Under the pieces are notes generated by a model that ran no database searches, was not told where the DNA came from, and saw only the letters and a list, made by a program, of their open reading frames with translations. Shown here piece by piece: positions 25,645 through 34,392 of a stretch of 64,000 bases of DNA (positions are counted from its first letter, which is position 1; every line of letters starts with the position of its first letter). The position numbers and the translations under genes are program-made. This stretch comes from Arthrobacter ramosus (GTDB lineage: Bacteria; Actinomycetota; Actinomycetes; Actinomycetales; Micrococcaceae). The stretch is taken from contig NZ_BAAAWN010000001.1 of the NCBI RefSeq assembly GCF_039535095.1, positions 558,001 through 622,000 on the forward strand, read 5' to 3'.

Positions 25645-26768
25645 GCCCCGCCGTCACCACATCCTCTGAGGCCACCGAGCACGCCGCAACCGGTGACGTC
25701 AGCTCCGCCACCGCCAGTGCGGCAGCCAGCGCAGCAGCAGTCGCTGAAGCTTCCGGTCCGCAGACGGTCACCATGGCCAAGGCGCTCAACACCGCGATGG
25801 CGGACGCCATGGAGGCCGATTCTTCCGTTCTGGTATTCGGTGAAGACGTTGGCCGCCTGGGTGGCGTCTTCCGGATCACCGACGGCCTCATGGCCAGGTT
25901 CGGAGAACAGCGATGCTTCGACACCCCGTTGGCCGAGTCCGGCATCGTGGGCATGGCCGTCGGCATGGCCATGAATGGAATGCGTCCCGTGATTGAGATG
26001 CAGTTCGACGCATTCGCGTACCCTGCCTTCGAACAGATCGTCAGCCACGTCGCCAAGATGCACAACCGGACCAAGGGTGCCGTGAAGCTGCCCATGGTAA
26101 TCCGCGTCCCATATGCCGGCGGGATCGGCGGTGTAGAGCACCACTGCGACTCGTCCGAGTCCTACTACGCCCACACTGCAGGTCTGAAGGTCTTCACGCC
26201 AGCGACCGTAGCGGACGGCTACCGCATGCTCCGCGAGGCCATCGATTCCGACGATCCCGTCATGTTCATGGAACCCAAGAAGCTCTACTGGTCCAAGGAC
26301 CAGGTGGACCTGGGCGCACTGCGGGCCGAACACGCCACGAACGCTGCGACAGGATCCAGCAGCGAGGGGCGCGCCGCCGTCGCGCGTCCCGGCACTGATG
26401 CAACGCTCATCGCCTACGGACCCTCGGTCCCGACCGCACTTGCCGCCGCGGCTGCGGCCGCTGAAGAGGGCCGCTCCCTTGAAGTGATCGATGTCCGTTC
26501 GATCGTGCCCTTCGACGACGAAACCGTCTGCGCCTCCGTGCGCAAGACCGGCCGAGCGGTTGTTATCGCTGAGGCTCACGGATTCGCCTCCGTATCCTCC
26601 GAGATTGTGGCCCGGGTACAGGAACGTTGCTTCCACTACTTGGCCGCACCCATCCGCCGCGTGACCGGATTCGACGTCCCGTACCCGGCTCCGAAGCTGG
26701 AGCACTACTACTTGCCAAGCGTCGACCGCATCCTCGACGCCGTTGACGACCTTCAATGGGAGAACTGA
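25641..26768 (+). CDS. 2-oxoacid dehydrogenase E1 component, beta subunit
   Basis: 375 residues with an Ala/Ser/Thr-rich extension of about 45 residues before the core MAKALNTAMADAMEADSSVLVFGEDVG. Other core elements are RCFDTPLAESGIVGMAVG, RIPVPYAGG-like RVPYAGGIGGVEHHCDSSE, and the C-terminal FDVPYPAPKLEHYYLP. It forms the alpha2beta2 E1 heterotetramer in the cytosol. Translationally coupled to the alpha gene, two bases before the E2 start. Confidence 0.93.
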   Translation: MSPAVTTSSEATEHAATGDVSSATASAAASAAAVAEASGPQTVTMAKALNTAMADAMEADSSVLVFGEDVGRLGGVFRITDGLMARFGEQRCFDTPLAESGIVGMAVGMAMNGMRPVIEMQFDAFAYPAFEQIVSHVAKMHNRTKGAVKLPMVIRVPYAGGIGGVEHHCDSSESYYAHTAGLKVFTPATVADGYRMLREAIDSDDPVMFMEPKKLYWSKDQVDLGALRAEHATNAATGSSSEGRAAVARPGTDATLIAYGPSVPTALAAAAAAAEEGRSLEVIDVRSIVPFDDETVCASVRKTGRAVVIAEAHGFASVSSEIVARVQERCFHYLAAPIRRVTGFDVPYPAPKLEHYYLPSVDRILDAVDDLQWEN

Positions 26769-26770
26769 CC

Positions 26771-28201
26771 ATGAGCGCAGAAATGCAGGTGTTCCTGCTT
26801 CCGGATCTGGGCGAGGGCCTCACTGAGGCTGAACTCGTCAACTGGCTTGTGGCCGTCGGCGACGAGATCCGCGTCGACCAGCCTATCGCCGAGGTTGAAA
26901 CAGCCAAGTCCATGGTGGAGGTGCCTTCGCCGTACGCGGGCATCGTCGCCGTGCTCCACGGCGAGGCCGGTCAGACGCTCGACGTCGGGAAGCCGCTGAT
27001 CTCAGTGGCTCCGGTTGGTGCTTCGCTTGCGGCTAAACCCGAGGCTGTGGAAGAAAAGGTCCCCGAGGCGCCCGCTGCTTCCTCAGCTGCCGAGAGCTAC
27101 CGGACCGAAGAGAAAGCCGGATCCGGGAACGTCCTCATTGGCTACGGCACATCCGGAGGTGGCGAGGCTCGCCGCACTCGGCCGCGGAAGACGTCTGCTG
27201 GTTCTGCCGTTGCGGTGACCTCGGAGCCCGACTTTGCCGAACTCTCGTTGTCCCGCACGCGGATTCCAGGGAAGCTCTCTGCCGTGATTTCCCCCTTGGT
27301 GCGGAAAATGGCCCGCGACCATGGGGTCTCGCTGGACGCCGTGCCCGGGTCGGGGGAGAGCGGGCTCATCCTGCGTCGCGACATTGAGGCCGCCATCGGC
27401 GGGACCACGCGCGAGGCCGCGCCGGTTGAGGCACCGGCCGTTGTCCAGTCTTCCACGGGAGTCCAGGATGCCCGTACCGGCTTGACGGTGGCTTCGCGCA
27501 CTCCGGTCCGCGGGATACGGAAGGCTGTTGCGGCGAATATGACCCGCAGCCGTTCCGAGATCCCGGAAGCAACTGTCTGGGTAGACGTTGACGCCACCGC
27601 CCTCCTGGAGATGCGTGCAGAACTCAAGAAGCGCGATCCGCATGGCGCTCCGGGGCTGCTCGCGTTCATCGCACGTTTTGTCACAGCTGGGTTAAAAAAA
27701 TTCCCCGAGCTGAACACCCGGTTCGTCACGGCTGAGGATGCGGCCGGCGGTGAAATGCAAGAGATCATCGCTTTCGACGGCATCAACCTTGGCTTCGCCG
27801 CACAGACGGACCGCGGACTCGTGGTTCCTTCAGTCCGCAACGCCCACCTGTTGAACGCACGCGAACTCGATACCGAAATCCGCCGGCTCACCGCCGTTGC
27901 ACGCGACGGCAAAGCAACCCCGACCGAGCTGGCCAGCGGCACCTTCACCCTGAACAACTACGGCGTGTTCGGCGTCGACGGTTCCGCCGCGATCATCAAC
28001 TACCCCGAGGTGGCAATGCTCGGCGTGGGCCGCATCATCGACAAGCCTTGGGTAGTGGACGGGCAGCTCGCCGTCCGCAAAGTCACCGAGCTGACGCTCG
28101 CCTTTGATCACCGGGTTTGTGATGGCGAAACGGCTGCGGGGTTCCTGCGGTACGTTGCAGACGCGATCGAGAACCCAGGGACGGTGCTGGTGGATTTGTA
28201 A
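26771..28201 (+). CDS. 2-oxoacid dehydrogenase E2, dihydrolipoamide acyltransferase
   Basis: 476 residues from ATG 26771; an earlier in-frame ATG (26756) lies within the E1b gene. Lipoyl domain 5-80 with the lipoylated lysine K46 in ETAKS, an Ala/Pro/Glu linker, E3-binding domain near 175-210 (ISPLVRKMARDHGV), and the catalytic domain with FDHRVCDGETAAGFL near 446-460 carrying the active-site His and Asp. One lipoyl domain only. E3 is not encoded nearby and must be supplied elsewhere. A strong hairpin terminates the operon. Confidence 0.94.
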   Translation: MSAEMQVFLLPDLGEGLTEAELVNWLVAVGDEIRVDQPIAEVETAKSMVEVPSPYAGIVAVLHGEAGQTLDVGKPLISVAPVGASLAAKPEAVEEKVPEAPAASSAAESYRTEEKAGSGNVLIGYGTSGGGEARRTRPRKTSAGSAVAVTSEPDFAELSLSRTRIPGKLSAVISPLVRKMARDHGVSLDAVPGSGESGLILRRDIEAAIGGTTREAAPVEAPAVVQSSTGVQDARTGLTVASRTPVRGIRKAVAANMTRSRSEIPEATVWVDVDATALLEMRAELKKRDPHGAPGLLAFIARFVTAGLKKFPELNTRFVTAEDAAGGEMQEIIAFDGINLGFAAQTDRGLVVPSVRNAHLLNARELDTEIRRLTAVARDGKATPTELASGTFTLNNYGVFGVDGSAAIINYPEVAMLGVGRIIDKPWVVDGQLAVRKVTELTLAFDHRVCDGETAAGFLRYVADAIENPGTVLVDL

Positions 28202-28211
28202 GGGGGCCCAC

Positions 28212-28243
28212 ATAAGTAGGGCCACTTTGGCGGCCCTACTTAT
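28212..28243. terminator. Hairpin terminator after the E2 gene
   Basis: Perfect 12-bp stem ATAAGTAGGGCC / GGCCCTACTTAT with an 8-base loop, between the E2 stop and the convergent YdcF-like gene. It can serve both strands. Confidence 0.75.
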
Positions 28244-28255
28244 CGATGTTGACGT

Positions 28256-28861
28256 TCAGCAGTCAGGGTGGATCGCGACCTTGACGAAGGCAGCCGTCTG
28301 ATAGAGGTACTGGTATGCCCACGAATAGGTTGGGTCGGTCAAAGAGAAGAGCGGCAAGTCCATCCGGTCGGCGACCATGTGCAGATCCCCTGAGTAGCAG
28401 CGACCTACGATCACTCGGGCCCTGGTCACATGGAACTGAGCCGTCAGGACGTTCGCGCTCTTCCAGCCATACTGGTCCGAGACGTCTTTTAGCGCCCTTG
28501 CTTCGCCCTGTGTAGTGAAAGGATAGGGCTTGAAGCAGATGACCCGGTAAGACCGGTGATCCCCACAAATGCTCGCTTCGAATCTGCCGTATTGATCTAT
28601 TGGACTTGAAACCGCAAGTGTGGGCGCATATCCCTGCTGCATCAGCTGTTCGGCATAACTGATGCGTTGATCGGGCGGCCCCAGCACGAACAGCACATCA
28701 GCGTGCTGCGGTTCGTCAGCGGGCGGGGCTACGTATAGAAAGATTCCGGCAACGGCCCAAACGATCGCCAAGGCTGCAATGACAGCAAACGACCGAAAGA
28801 ACAGACGCTTCTTTCGGGTAGGTGGTTTGGCCTGAGTTTCGTGATCGCGGAGAAGGGTCAT
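28256..28861 (-). CDS. YdcF/ElyC-type DUF218 membrane protein
   Basis: 201 residues from ATG 28861, preceded by AGAGGACGG; a longer ORF lacks such a site. One N-terminal membrane helix (about 22-42) then an extracytoplasmic DUF218 domain: ADVLFVLGPP, TQGEARALKDV, and NVLTAQFHVTRAR (counterpart of the family's SxxHxxR segment). Some DUF218 members (ElyC, SanA) affect envelope integrity, but the function is not settled. A terminal Cys is present. Confidence 0.7.
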   Translation of the reverse strand: MTLLRDHETQAKPPTRKKRLFFRSFAVIAALAIVWAVAGIFLYVAPPADEPQHADVLFVLGPPDQRISYAEQLMQQGYAPTLAVSSPIDQYGRFEASICGDHRSYRVICFKPYPFTTQGEARALKDVSDQYGWKSANVLTAQFHVTRARVIVGRCYSGDLHMVADRMDLPLFSLTDPTYSWAYQYLYQTAAFVKVAIHPDC

Positions 28862-28951
28862 ACCGTCCTCTAAGCAATGCGGGGATGTGGGCGGCAGCGC
28901 TGCACTGGATCCAAGACTACTATCTGCCGACACAGAGACCCATCGGCGACC

Positions 28952-30739
28952 TCATGGAAGGCTCACCCGGAGGACGACGTTGTCGCCATCCGCGCCGAGT
29001 GTTACTTCCTTGGACAGAGCCTGAAGCGTCGTCATCCCGAGACTGGGGCGGACCGGGCCTCGGAGCCGGCCCGGGGAACTGATGGAGATGTGAATAGCTC
29101 CGGTGTCCGTTGCCGCTCGTGCCGGGTGCGGCGCGTGGGCCGACATTGTGACCCGGACATTGTTTCGCTCGCCGTGGCGGATGGCGTTGGTGAAACCCTC
29201 TGAGAGTACTTCGATGACTGCCTCAGCCCGGGCGGGGTTCTCGTCGCACGAGGCCCACACCCCAGGGTCGATGTCGCATGCCAGTTTCAGCACGCGCCCC
29301 CATGTACTCAGCAGGTCCTGGATACTCGATGCTGCGCTCCCTCCCTGCCCGGGCGACTCGTCCAGGATCTCACTCTGCGCCGTAGCCACAGCACGCGACA
29401 GGATGTCCCTCACGTCCTGTGGGGCAAGATCCTCTTCTGGTTCGTTCCATCCGGAGGCAGTCAAGGCTAGGGCGCCCGAAACCAGGTTTCCCTGGAGCTT
29501 GGTGTGCAGAATCCTGGCGACCCTCCGGCGGGTGTGGAGCAGCTTTTGGTGAGCGCGGTCGGCAAGCTTGAGTTGCTCGTTCAGCGAGCGTGCCAGCCTG
29601 ACCTCATGCCGCCGTCGTTGGCGTTCGGCAGCTCGAAGAACCGCCACAGTGAGCGCAGTCAGGGGATAGGCCCAGATGGCGGACCAGTAGAAGAAGGGGG
29701 CATAGCCGAACGCGTTCTGCAGTAGGCAGGTCACCGACGCGGAAACCGCAGCCGTGCCCGCGTAGCAGAGGGTCATGGCGGAAATTCGCCGCAGGGGACT
29801 GGTGATCCTCCGTACCGTCCGGGCCGTCGCGGCGTTCCCGACGAGCAGGATGGCCCCGCCGAGAACCCATTGAACCAGCAGGAAGAAGAAGTTGTATTCC
29901 GTTAGTAGGCGCACTGCGATGAGTGATTCGAAGAGCAGGACAGGCAATGCGACCGGCGCAGCCTGGATCAAATGCGCGAGTCCCGGGGTACTTTCTGCAT
30001 GGGAAGGCGGCCGCGGAGGGGCTGTCTCATGCGGTCAAGGGGTGTGGTCGTGGAAGAGTTGGTGGCTCATCGGGCGGACGACGTCATCCGAGATCGTCCG
30101 CAGCAGGCCTGAGGCCTCGGATCTGTCGAGGGTTGTCACCATCCGGGCAGTGAGGACCGTGTCAAGACGCTTGGAGAGTTCGGTGACATAGTCGGAGTGG
30201 ATCGAGCGCAAGCGATGCTCATCGAATCCGAGCTGCGCCTCGAGCGCAGCCTGAGCAGCGCGGAGCCGGCGTTCAAGCACGGCGTGCCCGCGGATGGAGT
30301 CTGTCAGCATCGCGATCGCGGAGAGGAAGACCAGTGCAGCCCCGATGTTGATGAGGACGCGGGCCCAGAGATCTTCGCTGAGGTCCGCGATATTCAGGGT
30401 CCGCGAGGACCAAGCCACCAGGAGAGGGCGGCAGGCCCCCAGGAACGCGAAGGTGCCGAACGCCGTCGTGATTCTGCCTTTGAGGCTCGGCCGTGCCGTG
30501 ATCAAGGGGCGAAGAAGTATCCCCAAAAGACCAAGCACGACGTGCACGAAAAACACGATCGCCGTGCCGGAACCTTCCGCAGCCAGCGTGACCGATCCCG
30601 TCCCAGCCAGCGTGATCGATCCGGCGAACATGTTCATGACCGTAAGCGCCAACGGAAGTGTCAGAAGCCACGACCAGAGGCTCAGGGCATTGCGACCGCC
30701 GATACCCCGGGCCCAGAGCGCAGGGGAGCGGCCGCTCAT
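28952..30739 (-). pseudogene. Histidine kinase gene interrupted by an in-frame TGA
   Basis: A single minus-strand frame runs from ATG 30739 to 28952 (596 codons) and is broken only by TGA at 30035-30037. The first part (234 codons) holds about four membrane helices and a helical region ending DDVVRPMSHQLFHDHTP. The second has another membrane block (helices in about the first 110 residues after 29971), then a degenerate dimerisation segment ARILHTKLQG and an N-box SEGFTNAIRHGERNN with SSPGRLRG and GMTTLQALS. The only start for a separate second protein would be TTG 29971, without a ribosome site. Premature stop, sequencing error or recoding are all possible. The gene overlaps the response regulator by four bases. 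Confidence 0.7.
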
Positions 30740-31395
30740 TTTTCGCTGTCGGCAGGGGCCGGCAACCCAAACGTGCGCGCGTACAGCGTTGCCGCGGCGA
30801 CCCGCGGATTGACGCCCGGACTTCGGTTCAGGCCAAGGGCCTCGAACGTGCGTGAAACGGCCTTCTCCACGGAGCGCATGCTGCTTCCCCGTTGTTTGGC
30901 GATTTCAGCGTTCGACCAGCCCTCCGCGATCATTCGCAGGATATCCAGCTGGACGCGGGTCAGCGCGCCGATCTTCGCGGCGTCCGACGCCACAGGGGGA
31001 GTCACGCTGACGGGAAGCTCCGCGAGGGTCGAGTTCACTGCACTGATGAGGCCGTCCACAGAGTCAAGGGACGTCTTGTTGACGAAGGTTGACCCCGCCG
31101 GCAACTCGGAAAAGGGAGCTTCCGACGGATAGTTGGTAAGGAAAACGATGGCGCACCCGGGGGAGAGCGATTTCGCGACGTGCGCCAGTTCGACGCCGTT
31201 GGGCCGGGTTCCCAGATCGATGTCAGTCACAAGAACATCGGGATCGACGGTGGCGAACATCGACAGCGCCTCGGACGCCGACGCGCAGTCATGCACTTCG
31301 AAGTCCGCGCCCCTCAAGGCATCAGCGACCAGCCCCCGCATGAATGGCTGATCTTCGACAACCAGCACCCGCCGAACCCACCCCATAGCCCCCAT
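30736..31395 (-). CDS. NarL/LuxR-type response regulator
   Basis: 219 residues. Receiver domain with VVEDQPFMRG, phosphoacceptor Asp in LVTDIDLG near 57-60, FLTNYPS and the conserved Lys in VNKTSLD near 107; then a LuxR-type helix-turn-helix (LTRVQLDILRMIAEGWSNAEIAKQRGSSMRSVEKAVSRTFEALGL, about 145-190). The gene overlaps the kinase start by ATGA, so they are a cognate pair. If the kinase is truly broken the regulator is orphaned. Confidence 0.9.
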   Translation of the reverse strand: MGAMGWVRRVLVVEDQPFMRGLVADALRGADFEVHDCASASEALSMFATVDPDVLVTDIDLGTRPNGVELAHVAKSLSPGCAIVFLTNYPSEAPFSELPAGSTFVNKTSLDSVDGLISAVNSTLAELPVSVTPPVASDAAKIGALTRVQLDILRMIAEGWSNAEIAKQRGSSMRSVEKAVSRTFEALGLNRSPGVNPRVAAATLYARTFGLPAPADSEK

Positions 31396-31522
31396 GGTTG
31401 AAGGCTATCCGAGCACGCCCATTGATTCACCAGCAGTGCCGGTTGTTTACGCCTCAGGATGGATTACGACGGCGGTGCGCTCGCGTTACGTTTCGCGACG
31501 CCGTCTGCCGGAGGCGTCTGCC

Positions 31523-31666
31523 TCAGTGGCGGAGGGCAATCGTGACAACGAAAATTGTGGCGGCAGCCAAAATCGCTAAGCCAACGTAGGACAGCTGCCG
31601 CTGAAACCTTTTCCGACGCTCGCGTCGTTCATCCCTGGCAAGATATCCCGTTCTGAAGTTCCCCAT
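31523..31666 (-). CDS. 47-residue membrane protein, copy 1
   Basis: ATG 31666 to TGA 31523. A charged N-terminal half rich in Arg (ARDERRERRKRFQRQ) is followed by one membrane helix YVGLAILAAATIF... ending ALRH. It aligns without gaps over all 47 residues to the ORF at 54019-54162, sharing YVGLAILA-ATxxVVxIALR, which strongly supports both being genes. No Shine-Dalgarno; TATCCT lies six bases before the ATG, so translation may be leaderless. Function unknown. Confidence 0.65.
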   Translation of the reverse strand: MGNFRTGYLARDERRERRKRFQRQLSYVGLAILAAATIFVVTIALRH

Positions 31667-31738
31667 GCCGGGAGGATATCGCCGCTGAGTTTCCGGTTGC
31701 CTTCCGGGTTCGGTTATTGCGACCGGATTCGAAACCCC

Positions 31739-32035
31739 CTACCCGTCCTTCCCATCGTTGTTGAGAAGGTCCGGGATCTGGTTTCGAAGTAAATGTGCTG
31801 CGATGCCCAGAGCTACGAGTGATGCGCCCAGTGGGGCAAGCCCGAAGCGCACGACTGAACCGATGAAGCCTGTCAGCCATAGACCGACGCCCGCGCCGGC
31901 CCCGCCTTGGAGGGAGAAAAGCAGCGAAAGTAAGTTTGTGGCCAACGTTTCGAAGATGACTCCGCCCGCGCAGACAATGACGCCAATAATGAGCAGCCGG
32001 TTTCTCACCTGGGTAAAAATATGTGGTGTTTGCAA
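31739..32035 (-). CDS. Small membrane protein (98 aa)
   Basis: 98 residues with two or three hydrophobic segments (about 12-38, 44-60, 64-84) and a short charged C-terminus NQIPDLLNNDGKDG. No family recognised. It follows the 97-residue membrane protein gene by 37 bp on the same strand, within a run of small membrane proteins between the two-component system and the secreted protein at 34.4 kb. Confidence 0.6.
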   Translation of the reverse strand: MQTPHIFTQVRNRLLIIGVIVCAGGVIFETLATNLLSLLFSLQGGAGAGVGLWLTGFIGSVVRFGLAPLGASLVALGIAAHLLRNQIPDLLNNDGKDG

Positions 32036-32072
32036 TTGAAGCTCCTATTAAACGGTCTCCTCCATTCGCCCC

Positions 32073-32366
32073 TTAGCTAATTTTCACGGCCGGGAGGGGA
32101 TCAGGAACGGACGTTCCAACAGACAGTGACGAGAACAGAATTACAATGTTCATCACCAGAGCGGCCAGACTGACTAAGAGTGCTATGCGGTACGCGTGCT
32201 GACCGGTGCAGCGCTGACCGGCATTAGCCCACACCAACGCAAGCACGGACAGCGCAGCCCCCAGAAGCGGGAGCAGGACTGCCAGGACGCCCCCAATAAC
32301 CCCGACAATTATGCACAGTCGGGAAAACAGGAGACCCCTTTCGGTACCGTTTAGGTACGCGGTCAT
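32073..32366 (-). CDS. Small membrane protein (97 aa)
   Basis: Start ATG 32366 (MTAYLNGT) after AGGGAG; an in-frame upstream codon would overlap the intergenic gap without a site. Three membrane segments (about 13-30, 32-48, 60-80) separated by GQRCTGQHAYR. The layout resembles DUF4190-like helical-hairpin proteins but I cannot assign it. Between the 76- and 98-residue membrane proteins. Confidence 0.6.
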   Translation of the reverse strand: MTAYLNGTERGLLFSRLCIIVGVIGGVLAVLLPLLGAALSVLALVWANAGQRCTGQHAYRIALLVSLAALVMNIVILFSSLSVGTSVPDPLPAVKIS

Positions 32367-32402
32367 TTTGAAACTCCCTGTCCTAATAGATCTCACTAGA
32401 GT

Positions 32403-32633
32403 TCAGGAAGCCGGCTCGCGGTAGGCGTGCACCATCGGATCCGTGCGATCGAGCTCGGCTGCGAGTACACGTGCAGCCTTCTCCTTCCGATAAAGAACTA
32501 CTTCATTGAAGCCATAGGGAATCAAGGCAAGCAACGGAAGAAGGATTCGAAGCGACAGGTCCCAAACACCCATCCAAAGCGGCGCCAGGGATGCAGCAAA
32601 GATCAGCTGGTGCACCCAGCGGTACCATTTCAC
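32403..32633 (-). CDS. 76-residue membrane protein, paralogue 1
   Basis: GTG 32633 start after GAGAAGG. Two hydrophobic segments (about 8-22 and 26-46) and a charged helical tail VLYRKEKAARVLAAELDRTD...HAYREPAS. About 50 of 76 residues are identical, without gaps, to the product of 33778-34008, and the nucleotides around the start (AATCGTGAAATGGTAC) are also the same. A duplicated gene of unknown function. Confidence 0.65.
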   Translation of the reverse strand: MKWYRWVHQLIFAASLAPLWMGVWDLSLRILLPLLALIPYGFNEVVLYRKEKAARVLAAELDRTDPMVHAYREPAS

Positions 32634-33183
32634 GATTGCCTTCTCTCAGAAGCCGCAATCCCGAAAGAAAGGCATGCAGAAGCTGGGGCAAAGATACGTA
32701 GACGTCGCAAGGGAAACTCCTATTCATATAGGTGCCCCCGCGACCCACAGCTTGCAAGAAATCATACGATCTTTTTGCCTTTGTTGGAAGGGAATTTCGA
32801 GCAAAAACTCGTCTTACGTGAGTTCTTAAATTTGCATTTAAAAAGGAGGATTAGCGTAGTCGGCTGTGGTTAGGTTTCTCGATCTACGCTTGGCTGATCA
32901 CTCGCCGTTCCCCGGAAGGACACGGGCTGAAGCCTTCCGGCGGCCCGCGTGGGGGACTAGTATGCCGGAATGAAAGTTACGTTGCTCCGTGGGGAGGGCG
33001 ATGGCTGGCCCGATTGCCCGCATCAATTCGTCGGTCGCTGCAATGATTGCCAGGATGCTGACCGAAATTCGAGTGGTGAATCGGGTGGCCATGAGCCCGC
33101 GGGCCCCAGCGAATAGTCGGCCGTGCAGCCTCCGAGGGGTGTTCTTCGTCCGGTACTTGCTTCGAAATGGGTAGGGGGAATCC
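32634..33183. other. Gene-poor interval
   Basis: The left half (to about 32880) is clearly AT-richer than the genome and must contain the promoter of the 76-residue protein. A Shine-Dalgarno-like AAAAGGAGGA at about 32841-32850 is not followed by a usable start codon. A hairpin CCGGAAGG (32912-32919)/CCTTCCGG (32933-32940) follows. The 95-codon frame at 32898-33185 (minus) has no supporting features. The site GTAGGGGGAATCC precedes the gene at 33184. Confidence 0.4.
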
Positions 33184-33753
33184 ATGCGGATTACCGTGAT
33201 TGGACGGGGGCGCGTCGGCGGCGCGCTGGCGCGACGCTGGACGGCTGCAGGTCACGACGTGACTGCGCTAGGCCGGGACGGTGGTGATGCCAACGGCGCC
33301 GATGTTGTGGTGGTCGCCATTCCGGGAGACTCGATCGGCGTCGGCTTGGCCAAGATTGCCGGCCTTAGCGGTCAGGTGACGATCGATGCCAGCAATACCT
33401 TCGGCGAGCGGCCGGCGGGCTACGACTCGATCGCCCAACAAGTCAAAGCGATTGTCGGCGGGCCCACCGCAAAGGCCTTCAACACCAACTTCGCTTCAAT
33501 CTATGACGCCGTCGATGCTGAGCCAATGCCACCCGGAACCCTCTTCGCGTCGGACGCCGATGCCCGCGAGGCGACCGAGCGACTCATCCGGGACGCGGGA
33601 TTCGAGCCGATACATCTTGGCGACCTGGGCAAGGCTCCGCTGCTGGAAAGTCTCATCACCCTGACGTCGACGCTGGACAGGGGAGAACTCGGTCCGTTCT
33701 TCTATCGCTTCCACCGCCCAGGCGAACTGGCGGCACGCCTAGGGCTCAAGTAA
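33184..33753 (+). CDS. NAD(P)-binding F420-reductase-like oxidoreductase
   Basis: 189 residues beginning with a Rossmann motif ITVIGRGRVGGALARRW (GxGxxG) and continuing with the F420-dependent NADP reductase-like domain: VVVVAIPGDSI, TIDASNTF, AKAFNTNFASIYD. Such proteins transfer hydride between NADPH and a small substrate; the substrate is not evident. GTAGGGGGAATCC supplies the ribosome site. It is the only plus-strand gene in a minus-strand cluster and lies exactly between two paralogous 76-residue genes. Confidence 0.8.
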   Translation: MRITVIGRGRVGGALARRWTAAGHDVTALGRDGGDANGADVVVVAIPGDSIGVGLAKIAGLSGQVTIDASNTFGERPAGYDSIAQQVKAIVGGPTAKAFNTNFASIYDAVDAEPMPPGTLFASDADAREATERLIRDAGFEPIHLGDLGKAPLLESLITLTSTLDRGELGPFFYRFHRPGELAARLGLK

Positions 33754-33777
33754 AGCTGAGGGGCGCGGTGATGCACT

Positions 33778-34008
33778 CTAGGAATGCTGCTCCCGGTAAG
33801 CGTGCGCCATGGGATCCTTACGATCGAGCTCGGCTGCGCGTGCACGCGCAGCCTTCTCCCTCCGGTAAAGAACTACTTCATTGATCACGTACGAAACCAG
33901 AACCACCGATGGCAAGAGGATTCGAAGCCACAGGTCCCAATTGCTCATAAAAAGGATCGCCAGGGACATCATAAAGATCGGCGGATGCGCGTAGCTGTAC
34001 CATTTCAC
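33778..34008 (-). CDS. 76-residue membrane protein, paralogue 2
   Basis: GTG 34008 start overlapping the stop of the upstream gene (GTGA), with CGGGGGT before it. Same architecture as 32403-32633: two hydrophobic segments, then LYRREKAARARAAELDRKD...HAYREQHS; about 66% identical. Longer in-frame ORF upstream is only read-through of another gene's shadow. Translationally coupled to the 128-residue membrane protein. Confidence 0.65.
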   Translation of the reverse strand: MKWYSYAHPPIFMMSLAILFMSNWDLWLRILLPSVVLVSYVINEVVLYRREKAARARAAELDRKDPMAHAYREQHS

Positions 34009-34391
34009 GATTGACCCCCGCTGACATTCTCCGGTTTTACGTAAGGTCCGTGCTTGCGCGCCCATCCGAAACAGCCGATAAAAAGGGCCGCTGCAAGGAC
34101 CGGAACGAGGTACCAGCCGAGTTCGCTCCCCCGGAGCAAAAGTGCAGCATTGAATGTGATGATGGCGCTGAACACAGGGAACGGTGCGGCCATTGCCCCA
34201 GACCGAATCACGTCGCGCCGCCATTGACCGTACAGGGCCGCGGTCGCAAGAAACCCCGCCATGAGGCAACCACCCAGAACGAGAAGGAGCGGAACAGGAG
34301 CGAACCCGACCACGATTACCGTCGCGCCGAGCAACGCACTCAAAGTCAACCAGTATCTAGATCGCATGGTCATTAGTCTCTTGCCCGCCAT
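34005..34391 (-). CDS. Membrane protein (128 aa)
   Basis: 128 residues, four hydrophobic segments (about 13-32, 34-52, 70-86, 92-108) and a C-terminus with YVKPENVSGGQS. An ATG six codons downstream is an alternative start. It directly follows the secreted-protein gene (one base apart) and overlaps the 76-residue gene, so all three are probably one transcript. No family recognised; the context would fit an immunity or export helper for the secreted product. Confidence 0.6.
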   Translation of the reverse strand: MAGKRLMTMRSRYWLTLSALLGATVIVVGFAPVPLLLVLGGCLMAGFLATAALYGQWRRDVIRSGAMAAPFPVFSAIITFNAALLLRGSELGWYLVPVLAAALFIGCFGWARKHGPYVKPENVSGGQS

Positions 34392-34392
34392 T

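Noticed and set aside
30035..30037. Selenocysteine at the in-frame TGA of the histidine kinase
   Set aside because: No SECIS-like element was evident, and the position between two membrane blocks is not a redox site.
32898..33185. 95-codon minus-strand frame with a short hydrophobic stretch
   Set aside because: No ribosome site, poor composition and it covers the ribosome site and promoter of the reductase gene.
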